NCBI GenBank assembly: GCA_000149265.1
Contig: CH001384.1
Span: forward strand, 111,476-175,475
From: Ciona savignyi
Taxonomy: Eukaryota > Chordata > Ascidiacea > Phlebobranchia > Cionidae
Direction: 5' to 3'
DNA length: 64,000 nucleotides
This document shows, piece after piece, positions 40,301 to 45,719 of this stretch. The position numbers and the translations under genes are program-made. How positions within the stretch are numbered: position 1 is the stretch's first letter; every line of letters starts with the position of its first letter. The notes under the pieces are model-generated. The model searched no databases, had not been told where the DNA came from, and was given only the letters and a program-made list of their open reading frames with translations.

Positions 40301-41101
40301 ATAAATATACTTGAAACTTTTTCCTGAAATATATTACTTAAACTAACTGATAAAAGTGTCTGGTTGGTTTCTTAATCTTTGTTTCATTGCGGCATAAATA
40401 ATATTAAATCGCTGATCGGCACAGCCATAATGCACAGGGATATTAACCAATTGGTTAACGGTTGCAATCAGTTGTTATATTTAAACAAAGCCGTCCCTGT
40501 ATAAGTACAGCAAAGGAGCAGCCAAATATATGCGCAATATGCTATATATCGATTATAATAATAAATATATATACTACAACAAACCGTATTATAATCAAAA
40601 TGTTGTAAGTTTAAGTTTCAACTAAAATTTAGGTTCAGCTTCATAAGACGGTAATTGGCGTAAACAACTTTTTAATCACGTTAAGGTGTAATGTAGAAGT
40701 TATTTTCTTTTTTAATTTAAATTTTGGCGTCAGAAAAATCAGCGTCTTTGGGTGCGATCGAGATCGCGATCAACAAGGCTTTTTAATGATTGTGATTGGA
40801 TCGGGATCGCGAAATAACCTGATCGGCACAGCAATAGTGCAAAGGGATATAACCCAAATGGTTAACGGTTGCAAACAGCTGTTAGAAACAAGTCAGTTAA
40901 AAGATATTTATTCTAACATTAAAGTTAGTTACGCTGACTTACTTGAGGGTTGGGAAGTTGTTGAACAGCTTCATGTAAAATGATGCGACTTTGTAGGGAT
41001 ATCTGCCGCTCACCAATTCCTAATTTGCTGATGTTGGGCAGACAATCGCCCAAAGCCTTCGCTCCATCATCATCGAAGTCAGAATATATATTTAATTCGA
41101 T
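14320..41101 (-). CDS. LRR protein gene made of tandem exon cassettes (partial)
   Basis: Seventeen exons on the minus strand, all phase 0 with good splice sites. From 5' to 3': one 159-bp exon (40943-41101), then four cassettes D, C, B, A, each with exons called c, g, b and e, of 129-132, 36-42, 144 and 162 bp. They sum to about 688 codons with no stop or frameshift. The peptides carry leucine-rich repeat strands: ITRLSLDARNI (g), LDELWLDGCGQL (b), ISKLQIQERWIS (e), resembling the ribonuclease-inhibitor class of LRR found in NLR receptors. No NACHT, signal peptide or transmembrane segment is visible, because the 5' end lies to the right of 41101 or outside the window. Large mobile elements sit only in introns. 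An immune-receptor role would be inference. Confidence 0.7.
15545..15835 (-). repeat. tRNA-derived SINE, copy 2
   Basis: On the minus strand it begins with a tRNA-like head containing tagtctggtggttaag, followed by cgtcgccatttagtccaagg and ttgtgtccttgggcaaggc, and ends at gataaacatgaataacc. The same copy is present at the matching place in cassette B (20597-20878), so it predates that duplication. Confidence 0.65.
17105..17450 (-). other. Conserved inter-cassette segment with a broken open frame
   Basis: Between exon e of one cassette and exon c of the next, each cassette carries a segment (17105-17450, 22140-22451, 28610-28935) with a long frame reading KLNEELHNKFQAKKLAEIVQ in this copy. Upstream, the same frame reads KWFSHPGKPTVIV and is closed by a TAA at the same position in cassettes A and C; cassette B is shifted. 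No good splice donor exists at its left end. It may be a dead exon or a conserved intronic piece. I do not count it as coding. Confidence 0.4.
17816..18190 (-). repeat. Second SINE-like repeat, interrupted by the assembly gap
   Basis: gttattcatgtttatccctg and tacaagggatat match 25262-25440 and 29433-29521 plus 29982-30070, which are intact or split copies of the same diverged SINE in the other cassettes. Bases 17865-18172 are 308 Ns. By comparison with cassette C (about 120 bp there), the gap length may be arbitrary. Confidence 0.6.
17865..18172. other. Assembly gap (308 N)
   Basis: Run of undefined bases. The flanking sequence is colinear with 25310-25435 in the neighbouring cassette, where the two flanks are only about 115 bp apart. 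Confidence 0.99.
18384..18893 (-). mobile_element. ~500-bp retroposon with (taaac)n tail, copy 1
   Basis: Absent at the matching place in cassette C (25636), where flanks meet as gacggttggtat. Here cggtt is duplicated on both sides (18379-18383 and 18894-18898). On the minus strand the element ends in cagtt..gggcaaaaaatgaataaactaaactaaaa, so a simple taaac tail like that of CR1/L2-type LINEs. It shares a gggaaaagacggcaaaacga core with copies at 29522-29981, 39890-40090 and 56305-56425, and the block gtgtgcggtaaagcg with the 29522 copy. No ORF. Confidence 0.6.
19017..21426 (-). CDS. LRR cassette B: exons c, g, b, e
   Basis: Exon c 21295-21426 (44 codons, DLVEVNDCSNWEKQNGDQW..), exon g 21008-21043 (12 codons, ITRLSLDAWGIP), exon b 20004-20147 (48 codons), exon e 19017-19178 (54 codons, MVLHIMQSSLDDDEANALGD..). 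All splice sites are conserved with the other cassettes and all exons are open. Exon b keeps the LRR core LDELRLDGCGQL. Introns are closely similar to those of cassette A, including the SINE, so A and B form the most recent duplication pair apart from the e exon. Confidence 0.72.
19430..19600 (-). other. Possible extra LRR half-exon (f) between b and e
   Basis: After ttgatattagaacag the minus strand reads LEINDLNISNISIHEHKWMGS, which has LRR-like spacing. Homologous stretches lie at 26180-26297 and 30745-30881. There is no convincing donor and the downstream sequence differs between copies, so it may be a dead or alternative exon. Confidence 0.3.
19715..19935 (+). repeat. Two tRNA-like half repeats in tandem
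   Basis: gtgtggccgaatggttaacg (from 19722) and tgtgaccgaatggtaacg (from 19847) resemble a tRNA-Ser/Leu A box, each followed about 50 bp later by cggtcytggtgacaa. No B box (ggttcgaatcc) or acceptor-stem pairing is present, so these are relics, possibly of a SINE head. Confidence 0.4.
20597..20878 (-). repeat. tRNA-derived SINE, copy 3
   Basis: Paralogous to the copy at 15545-15835 and in the same intron position of the next cassette. Contains gggggttaacacacggg and ttgcccaaggacacaacc. Confidence 0.65.
22452..24991 (+). mobile_element. 5'-truncated LINE with RT and RNase H (I/LOA/R1-like), inserted in an LRR intron
   Basis: A perfect 8-bp duplication gtagcctg flanks it (22444-22451 and 24992-24999); cassettes A and C have the empty site. 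In order: RT fingers (KPFKSPGPDEIYPILIQKG near 22778, then SYRPMSL-like), a palm fragment (FLDIEGAFSKA), RT thumb (AKYLGFILDNKLSWKNHYSS near 23455), RNase H (CTDGLRLDESTGAGVLIQ near 24062, IHSDSQAALKALLSLK near 24244, CWISGHSNFDGND near 24367) and a C-terminal CPFC..H....C zinc motif (24715-24770). An internal deletion near 23280 removes the YADD catalytic region, and stops and frameshifts break it further. It cannot be autonomous. The clade call rests on the RNase H plus zinc motif. Confidence 0.85.
25262..25440 (-). repeat. Second SINE-like repeat, intact copy in cassette C
   Basis: gttattcatgtctatccctg, tacaagggatattacctc and caataatccactgagttcac align with the SINE copies at 15545 and 20597 at lower identity and with the split copy at 29433-30070. 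Confidence 0.55.
25753..27951 (-). CDS. LRR cassette C: exons c, g, b, e
   Basis: Exon c 27820-27951 (44 codons, DLVLVDDSDKWFEQNGDQW..), exon g 27529-27570 (14 codons, ITRLSLNGYHWKYR), exon b 26505-26648 (48 codons, RTWFKELEMREIVEYLQ..), exon e 25753-25914 (54 codons, MVLHIMPSSLDDDEAKALAD..). All open and phase 0. Exon g is 42 bp here and in D, but 36 bp in A and B, a two-codon length difference that groups C with D. The 5' end of exon e follows ctttcatttcag; its donor is caa|gtaagt. Confidence 0.72.
28986..29213. mobile_element. 228-bp hAT MITE with 8-bp TSD
   Basis: Ends cagggatgtccaac and gttggacattcctg are inverted, flanked by a perfect atctagac duplication (28978-28985 and 29214-29221). 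The same site is empty in cassettes A (about 17592) and B/C boundary (about 25049). The inner gggccgcaggttgg and gggccgcac words are common in hAT MITEs. Confidence 0.9.
29433..30070 (-). repeat. Second SINE-like repeat, split by a retroposon
   Basis: Left part 29433-29521 and right part 29982-30070 together match 25262-25440. The interruption is the 460-bp element at 29522-29981. Confidence 0.55.
29522..29981 (-). mobile_element. ~460-bp retroposon with (taaac)n tail, copy 2
   Basis: Same family as 18384-18893: shares gtgtgcggtaaagcg, gtggcc, gaaaaaccccc and the gggaaaaacggcaaaacga core, with the simple gttta repeats (taaac on the minus strand) at the left end. It splits a SINE-like repeat that is whole in cassette C, with tta on both sides as possible short duplication. 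Confidence 0.6.
30330..39395 (-). CDS. LRR cassette D: exons c, g, b, e, split by BEL-1 in an intron
   Basis: Exon c 39264-39395 (44 codons, reading DLVVVDEGGEWVEQNGYQW..), exon g 38970-39011 (14 codons, ITRLSLNGYCCEYP), exon b 37936-38079 (48 codons, RTWYKELEMRDIAVYLQ..), exon e 30330-30491 (54 codons, MVLHIMQSSLDDDEAKALGD..). All open and phase 0. The b-e intron contains BEL-1 and is therefore about 7.4 kb, against about 0.8 kb in B. If the gene is transcribed, this intron must still be removed. Confidence 0.7.
30882..31342 (+). repeat. BEL-1 5' LTR
   Basis: 461 bp, TG..CA ends, one visible mismatch to the 3' LTR. It is followed by 31343-31682, an untranslated leader with no gene; no tRNA primer site could be recognised with confidence. 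Confidence 0.95.
31683..33050 (+). pseudogene. BEL-1 gag with zinc knuckles
   Basis: Structural gag polyprotein. The start at 31683 opens MSRRSVSSWSGWREDERQ, followed by a charged helical stretch rich in R, E and L (residues 20-65) and the DUF1759 gag core with FEGDPLHYFQFMKTFEE (around residue 145). The first frame closes at 32534 after 283 residues; the remainder continues in other frames with one in-frame stop at 32814-32816. Three knuckle-like motifs follow: CAFCGEAH, CSNCLGKRHTAQNC and CHQCGQRHHTTLH. So gag is interrupted by at least one shift and one stop in this copy. Confidence 0.85.
33062..35803 (+). CDS. BEL-1 pol: protease, reverse transcriptase, RNase H
   Basis: One frame of 913 residues. 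Aspartic protease of the DUF1758 type with FLDEGSDSSYC (residues 16-27) in place of the DTGS form. RT with GDIKAMFHQV and the catalytic NFYVDDLLFSAD (about residues 422-433). RNase H with FCDASEIGYGA, LWTDSTSALQ and a final SADVASRG. The frame ends at 35803 after a one-base insertion in a g run near 35764, which cuts the link to integrase. Upstream, the protease is entered from a shifted gag frame. Makes cDNA from the element RNA in cytoplasmic particles, by family knowledge. Confidence 0.9.
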   Translation: MVWGADKKFAHKTYAFLDEGSDSSYCTRGLMNRLGLRGPSVPVDVQCLFGSGRELGTLISISVSGISEVDSVYISTVVAVDELPNLRSSIPTDEVVCKYDHLNGLTFPKLNRHVELLIGAGCKAAHRVLEQRVGHENEPDAVRTILGWTLVGPDYKNNEKSLTKRNTYCAGSNSVHKLLQKMFDQDFSEYGYPSRPMSVEDKVALKAMENSVVKVNGHYQVALPWKRGDVVLPNNRTMAMKRLMGLKRRFVRDPSLFQQYKLKIEDYLSDGHAVEVPRSEEFGNPGRTWYIPHHSTGGKFRVVFDCAAKFDGTSLNENLLHGPDLTNSLVGTLTRFRKFRVALTGDIKAMFHQVLVNPKDCDALRFLWWPNSDYTKSPCSYRMVVHVFGATSSPSCASFALRKAAEENAPAVGEAAINAVMSNFYVDDLLFSADTTEEVTTLIPQLDKLLQSAGFHLTKYLSNQWSVMDSLCEDGLTTAFKNMNLEKLPTDKTLGLYWNTGTDVFEVKVNLVGKSVTRRGLLSMASQIFDPLGFVQPFMLPVKRILQQLCQDGIGWDEEIPLSSKEKWVEWMQFLPDLETLRIPRWLGMSSAVNKVELHCFCDASEIGYGAVCYIRSVSVRGEISVQFVMGKSRVSPLKTITIPRLELCACVVGVKLTQQVKEEIQSEINRIILWTDSTSALQYIANVSRRFQRFVANRLSVIHEFSEVEQWHFVDSKNNSADVASRGIMPSNVTAPEVNLWLNGPQFLRERENVWPVRPPVLQPITDSDPELRKLGLSYAVVACVPSSISQLLSRFSSFEKLQRAFAWLARFKCYIAQRRWRNSPVPERMSELLSVGEIQNTTFDIVKVVQLESFAEIIASLNDFPDFVSALAAVSQPCVSYKRSRPLFRLRPILVKGVLRGWWSFRAFFFR
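35839..36957 (+). CDS. BEL-1 integrase
   Basis: 372 residues to the stop at 36955-36957. Zinc-binding C-x2-C pair (NSCRQCRFW), then the core with D in CGVDYMGPL, D in MYSDNGLNFVG and E in IWERMIRTIRK, a complete D,D-35-E set. The C-terminal part (GDVVLMVDEQSKRGEWPKAR) is the usual Pao DUF5641 block. A second small shift near 35888 separates the conserved HHCC start from this frame, so pol and integrase are not joined in one frame here. Bases 36958-37276 up to the LTR hold no gene. Confidence 0.9.
   Translation: MLLHRLLLIITMSLPVISGTQHVLAAIRERFWIVRGHSSVRYYLNSCRQCRFWKAKVGEQIMAPLPPCRLTPGNPPFTHCGVDYMGPLTVKIGRNHVKRYACVFTCLASRAVHIEIAHALDTNDFIQALRRFICRRGFATRDMYSDNGLNFVGAEKELRQQIRNFNQSSINNALIQKGIQWHFNPPLASHQGGIWERMIRTIRKLLRHLTAERILGDDALHTFMVEIEFILNNRPLTTVTNDPRDLNALSPMSILTGTIEASYSSGVFVKADGYRKSWLAVQYLTDRFWAQWTKTYLPLLQQRQKWLIPVRNFKEGDVVLMVDEQSKRGEWPKARVIEVYPDREGAVRRVRVRTSKSEYVRDIRKLCLLELA
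37277..37737 (+). repeat. BEL-1 3' LTR
   Basis: 461 bp, near-identical to 30882-31342, followed by the duplicated gcagg. Confidence 0.95.
39457..40820. other. Non-cassette stretch between LRR cassettes D and E
   Basis: Cassette homology ends at 39456 in the intron after exon c and returns near 40820. The interval holds a reverse copy of the taaac-tailed retroposon (39890-40090) and a duplicated tract: gatcggcacagc..ggttaacggttgcaa occurs at about 40414-40470 and again at 40820-40878. No coding frame is supported. Confidence 0.5.
39890..40090 (+). repeat. taaac-tailed retroposon fragment
   Basis: Contains gacgtgttctaacgattgtc, ttttgccgttttttgc and tgtttttatcgtggaaacaaaaaatatactaaac, the same 3' part as the copies at 18384 and 29522, in the opposite orientation. 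Confidence 0.5.
40943..41101 (-). CDS. LRR cassette E: single e exon
   Basis: After tgtttcgcag the minus strand reads IELNIYSDFDDDGAKALGD.. and LQSRIILHEAVQQLPNPQ, 53 codons, then caa|gtaagt. This is the most LRR-like of the e exons: DDDGAKALGDCL matches the typical GA..L...L helix of ribonuclease-inhibitor LRRs. It is one codon shorter near its start than the other e exons and diverged but fully open. Exons further 5' are not found; 41102-41373 has no recognised feature and the next sequence is a LINE. Confidence 0.65.
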
Positions 41102-41373
41102 CTGCGAAACAATCCGTGTAAACCTTACATACAGTTCATTTACATGTAGTAGCTATAAAACAAGAAAACACAATGACAAACGGGGTATATCACCGTATGC
41201 ATGAAGGTCTACTGAGCTCAAACTAAGTAGTATGCTTCAATATTTCTCTTAAAATCTCTAAGACTTGTATATGCCTATGATGTATACTTTGTGTTAATCA
41301 GACATTTGTTGCATTATAGTTTAGTTAGTTTGCTGTAATCTAAGAAAGTTACTCAGTAAAATTATCCATTTAT

Positions 41374-41419
41374 TTTCTATTTGAATAAGGTTCATCAATA
41401 AGGATTCTATTCGAATAAG
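41374..41419 (+). promoter_or_regulatory. Two spliced-leader-like 16-mers at the LINE 5' end
   Basis: tttctatttgaataag (41374-41389) and attctattcgaataag (41404-41419) each differ by one base from the Ciona trans-spliced leader attctatttgaataag as I recall it. They are 14 bp apart, and the second is followed directly by the LINE leader and its ORF1. The reading is that the LINE transcript was trans-spliced before it was copied back into DNA. Confidence 0.6.
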
Positions 41420-41436
41420 CAAATATATTAAGTGAA

Positions 41437-41800
41437 ATGTGGCTGCTAAGCAATTAAAAGATGTATTACAAGAACTAAAAGAAATGAAAACAAAATTAAA
41501 CATGCTTGATGAACTTCAAGACAATGTTGAAGTTATTAAAGAAAGCACTACTGAAACTAAAAATGAAGTAATTCAACTTAGAAAAGAATTCGGTGCTATG
41601 AAAAATGAATTAGCTAAAACTAAACAAGAAAATGCCAAAATGCAAAATTCTTTAAACATATATATGGTAGAAGAGAAAATATTAGAGTATACGGTATTCG
41701 GGAATCGGTAACCGATAACATGGATGCCGGAAAAACAAAAGCAATGCAGATTGCTCAAGAACTGGCAATTAAGCTTAACAGTGATGACATCTAAAGAGTG
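41437..41800 (+). pseudogene. LINE ORF1, coiled coil plus RRM-like start
   Basis: The frame reads KQLKDVLQELKEMKTKL and continues as a long coiled coil to about 41670, then in a shifted frame RESVTDNMDAGKTKA, QIAQELAIKLNSDDI and, after a TAA stop, RVHRVGK, the pattern of L1/Tx1-like ORF1 RNA-binding domains. The initiator is damaged: atgtggct, where ATG lies one base out of frame with the coiled-coil frame. ORF1 proteins bind element RNA. Confidence 0.65.
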
Positions 41801-42090
41801 CATAGAGTGGGGAAAAACTCGAGATGGCAAAATTCCTACCTCAATAGTCCTGAAAGTCACTTTAGTGATATTGATCAGTACAAAGGTCTAATGAGTTCAC
41901 CAAAACCTGGGAATTTTTCCTTACTGCATTTAAACATAATAAGTCTTCAAAAAAATGTTTCCAAACTGCATGCTTACTTAACAAGTTGAGATTCCCTGCC
42001 TGATGTAATTGCTATAACCGAAACTAAGATAATGTTCCATAATATGAATATACTATCATCAGTAGGTTTGTCAGGTTATAACTTTGTCCA

Positions 42091-42553
42091 TGTAGATTCT
42101 TTTTTGTGGGCGACCTGCACTCCGCCCAGAATCACACAAGTGCTGCGTTGATTACTATCAACGCGGATGTCTCTCGTTAATCAGCCAAAACGCGCACGAT
42201 TCTTTTACGGTCTTTAATGGCGGTTTTCTATAAATAAAATAAATACAATCAAATTATTGCCAGTAAATCAGTGCTTAAAGAATAACATGAAAACTTACCA
42301 ACTGATTAGCTTGCAGGTAAGTACAGTTAGGTTCGGTAGCAAATATCATTTAGGTTCAGTATAAGCGTTTCGTTACTAGCAAATTCAGTACTAACACAAT
42401 AAAAAGAAGGAAATGAGGAATCGAGGCAATAAATAAAGGCGTGTTGTGACGTCACGACCTTGTGGGAATGACCGATCTATTATCAGGGGTAAACAAGGAC
42501 GGCGCACCAACAGCAAACTATGTGAAATTAAAGGGAACTATAGAGATGTTACA
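42091..42553 (-). repeat. BEL-2 3' LTR
   Basis: 463 bp. Contains cttaccaactgattagcttgc, absent from the other LTR. The sequence 42554-42659 between it and integrase holds the polypurine tract. Confidence 0.9.
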
Positions 42554-42659
42554 TTCCCCCCGACAAATATACAACGCATATATTTACAATAAACAACAAA
42601 AACATCGACGTAAGTTCACGAAATAGAAACCACAAGGTTAAATACATCAGTTATTTATA

Positions 42660-43667
42660 CTAAGGCATTTTCTGCGCAATCAAACATAATTTTGCGATCG
42701 GGCGTTTAAAGACACCATTTTTCGTCTTCACAGAAACAGTACGCACCGCGCCATGTTTGTCGGCGTAAGTGTCCACTACACGACCGAGTGTCCATTTTGC
42801 TCGTGGCTGAGACTCGTCCACCAACAATACTATGTCATCGTTCTGGATATTCGATCGCTTCTGCACCCACTTCTGTCGTTCTATCAGATGAGGCAAAAAA
42901 TACGACAGCCAACGTTTCCAAAACACGTTGGCCAGGTGTTGTACATGCGCCCATCGACGACGTGCGTAGCAATCCTTATCGTCGAAGAGTCCGGGAGCTT
43001 GATTAGGTGAACCACGTAATATCAGTAAATGGTTCGGCGTCAGCACCTCGTTATTTCGAACATCTATGGTCACTGGAACAAGAGGTCTCGAATTAAGGAT
43101 CGATTCTACTTCGACAAAGGTCTGAAGTGTTTCGTCAGTAAGAACGGTCTTCGGTGATTGTAGGGAAGAGAGCACTCTGCGTACCGACCGTATAATTCTC
43201 TCCCATGCTCCGCCCATATGGCTAGCTGCAGGGGGGTTAAATGACCACGAAATTTCTTTCTGGCGTAAATGTTCCGCTATGTGCTGGCGGTTCCACTTCT
43301 CTATTGATGATCTAAGGATTTTCGCAGCACCAACAAAATTAGTACCGTTGTCACTGTAAATGTGTTCCGGTTTTCCTCTCCGTCCAGTAAATCGTCGCAG
43401 CGCGTTCAAAAATGAATCTGTAGAAAGGTCACAAGCCACCTCAAGATGCACGGCTCTCATCGTTAGGCAAGTGAACAGGCAGCCGTATCTTTTTATCTGG
43501 CTACGTCCTTGTTTTACATAGAAAGGACCAAAATAATCTATTCCGACGCTACTGAACGCAGGTTTGTCGGACTGCAGGCGACAAGCAGGCAGATCGGCCA
43601 TCATTTGACTTGAAGGAGTTGTACGTCTTCTTTCACAGGGTAAACACCTTGTTAATACGCGTCGCAC
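42660..43667 (-). CDS. BEL-2 integrase
   Basis: 335 residues in one frame, with the frame open further upstream. CLPCERRR zinc-site pair, then the core with GIDYFGPFYV (D), IYSDNGTNFVG (D) and AWERIIRSVRR (E), followed by VESILNSRPL and the DUF5641 block (DDIVLLVDESQPRAKWTLGR). All three acidic residues of the D,D-35-E triad are present. The link to RNase H carries a TAG at about 43834-43836. Joins element cDNA to host DNA, by family knowledge. Confidence 0.9.
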   Translation of the reverse strand: MRRVLTRCLPCERRRTTPSSQMMADLPACRLQSDKPAFSSVGIDYFGPFYVKQGRSQIKRYGCLFTCLTMRAVHLEVACDLSTDSFLNALRRFTGRRGKPEHIYSDNGTNFVGAAKILRSSIEKWNRQHIAEHLRQKEISWSFNPPAASHMGGAWERIIRSVRRVLSSLQSPKTVLTDETLQTFVEVESILNSRPLVPVTIDVRNNEVLTPNHLLILRGSPNQAPGLFDDKDCYARRRWAHVQHLANVFWKRWLSYFLPHLIERQKWVQKRSNIQNDDIVLLVDESQPRAKWTLGRVVDTYADKHGAVRTVSVKTKNGVFKRPIAKLCLIAQKMP

Positions 43668-43835
43668 TGCGACTCCTATCTTCAGTATCCAGTAAGTCCT
43701 TCTCAGGGAAGAAATCGTGTGTCCAGATCCAGAGTGTCCGACAAGCTCGTGGTGTTCAGTGATTACCAGTTCTGTAATATTGGAATGACAGGGGAGTATT
43801 ATAGGGTGTTTTATATCATATTCAACAGTGGCCCT

Positions 43836-45719
43836 CTATATGCGTCCACCAACGCGAAGAAGGTTTTCTTTCATAAATGGGTTAAGTCTCAAGAGAGCCC
43901 GCGTACACTCCTTCTTCGCTTGTTGTCCTGTCATCAAACTTGCGATAATCGGTCCAAAGTGTTTACGTTGCTCGTACTTTATCAGTTGCAGCCCGGCAAA
44001 TTTCATTTCTTCCACGGTAAGAGGCCCACTTGATACAGCCTCCCGATCTTGATTCACTCTTTTGCGCAAATACTCCTTGTATCTGAGCAACCACGCCGCG
44101 GCTTTCTTTAGTCGGTACCATGACGAGTAGTAGTTAATTAATCTATCCGTTGTCGTTTCAGTTTTGTTCATTGCCGTTTGACCGGGAATTAACAAGTTCA
44201 CACTGACATCTTGCCGCTTGACAGGTAAAAATTCATCCGGTACTTCCGGGAGTGTAACGGGACACTTGGGCCACGTATCTTCTGTACTCCAGGGAAATTG
44301 AGGCCCATTAAGCCAACGTCCAGAAAGAGCATCTGGGTCAAGACCACGAGTAGCGTCGTCCGCCGGGTTCAATTGTGTCGGTACGTGTTTCCATCTCTTA
44401 ATGTCGGTATGTCGTTCGATTTCAGCTATGCGGTTTGCCACGAATGTAGGGAACCTTTTCGTGGAGTTGAATAGCGTCTGAAGTACCGCTGTTGAATCGG
44501 TCCAGAAAGTTGATTGACAGTCACTTAACTTCAATTCTCTTCTAGCAACCTGGTCATTTCTTACGGCAAGCACAGCGGCAGTCAGTTCTAATCGCGGGAC
44601 GGACATGGTGCTGGTCGGTACCACTCTTGCTTTTCCAAATAAAAAGGCACAATGCACTTTACCGTTATCATCTGTACTTCGGAAATAAGACACCGCGCTG
44701 TAAGCTGCGGTTGAAGCATCTGCGAAATGGTGTAGTTCGGTAATAACTACGTTTCCACACTCAGGAGGGCGAAAACAGCGACTAATTCTAACGTCTTCCA
44801 GCCCGGGAAGAACGTCAAGCCACGACTTCCACTCGTCTGCTTCACTTTGCAAAACCGGTTCGTCCCAATCGAGTCCGCGCTTGCAAAGTTTCTGCCACAG
44901 AAGTCTTCCCTTTATTAGAACCGGTGCTGCAAACCCCAAAGGATCGTAAATGAAACTGACCACAGAGAGTATCCCTCTCTTGGTCACGGGGCTCTTCTTT
45001 TTAACGACAGTATATGTGAATTTATCACAGGATACCAACCATTGTACTCCGAGCACACGCTCATCCACACAATCGTCGATTTTCATCGTCTTAACATTCT
45101 TTGCTCTATCCTGTTCGGGAATCGAATCCAAGACCTCCTGGTTGTTGGTTAGCCATTTCGTAAGGCGAAACCCGGCTTGCGAAAGTAGGTCCCGCAGCTG
45201 CGCTCCGAGTCGTACTGCTTCGTTCACATCGCGAGCTGAGACCAAACAATCATCAACATAAAAGTTGTTGGTTACCACTTCCGAGACGACGTCGTCATAA
45301 AGGTGACCAAACTCGATGGCTGTTTGTCTCAAGCAAAACGCCGCACAGCTCGGTGACGACGTTGCGCCGAATAAGTGCACCAACATCTCGTGCACTAATG
45401 GCTTTGACTCCAAATTACCGTCCTTCCACCAGAGAAAGCTCAGCGTCTTTCGATCCTTGGGTTCCACCCTCACTTGGTGGAACATCGATTCGACATCTGC
45501 TACCAAAGCGACTTGGTGTATGCGGAAACGCATTAGCACGCCCACGAGGCTATTCAGGAGGTCTGGGCCTTGCAGTAAAACATCATTAAGCGCAAGCCCT
45601 TTGTGTTTCGCTGCGCAGTCGAACACTACCCGTACCTTACCAGGTTTCCGCGGGTGCATCACAGGATGGTGAGGTATAAACCATCTGTAGTTGAACGCAT
45701 TCAGTTCGTTTGTGGTCAC
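43836..45719 (-). CDS. BEL-2 reverse transcriptase and RNase H
   Basis: 627 residues. RT blocks: KVRVVFDCAAKHKG, VADVESMFHQVRVEP, FGATSSPSCAAF and the catalytic NNFYVDDCLVSA. RNase H blocks: HHFADASTAAYSA, FWTDSTAVLQTL and NPADDATRGL. The 5' junction with the protease frame is a one-base shift near 45757, so the frame opens at an internal methionine (45719) rather than a true start. It ends at a TAG just before integrase. Confidence 0.88.
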   Translation of the reverse strand: MTTNELNAFNYRWFIPHHPVMHPRKPGKVRVVFDCAAKHKGLALNDVLLQGPDLLNSLVGVLMRFRIHQVALVADVESMFHQVRVEPKDRKTLSFLWWKDGNLESKPLVHEMLVHLFGATSSPSCAAFCLRQTAIEFGHLYDDVVSEVVTNNFYVDDCLVSARDVNEAVRLGAQLRDLLSQAGFRLTKWLTNNQEVLDSIPEQDRAKNVKTMKIDDCVDERVLGVQWLVSCDKFTYTVVKKKSPVTKRGILSVVSFIYDPLGFAAPVLIKGRLLWQKLCKRGLDWDEPVLQSEADEWKSWLDVLPGLEDVRISRCFRPPECGNVVITELHHFADASTAAYSAVSYFRSTDDNGKVHCAFLFGKARVVPTSTMSVPRLELTAAVLAVRNDQVARRELKLSDCQSTFWTDSTAVLQTLFNSTKRFPTFVANRIAEIERHTDIKRWKHVPTQLNPADDATRGLDPDALSGRWLNGPQFPWSTEDTWPKCPVTLPEVPDEFLPVKRQDVSVNLLIPGQTAMNKTETTTDRLINYYSSWYRLKKAAAWLLRYKEYLRKRVNQDREAVSSGPLTVEEMKFAGLQLIKYEQRKHFGPIIASLMTGQQAKKECTRALLRLNPFMKENLLRVGGRI

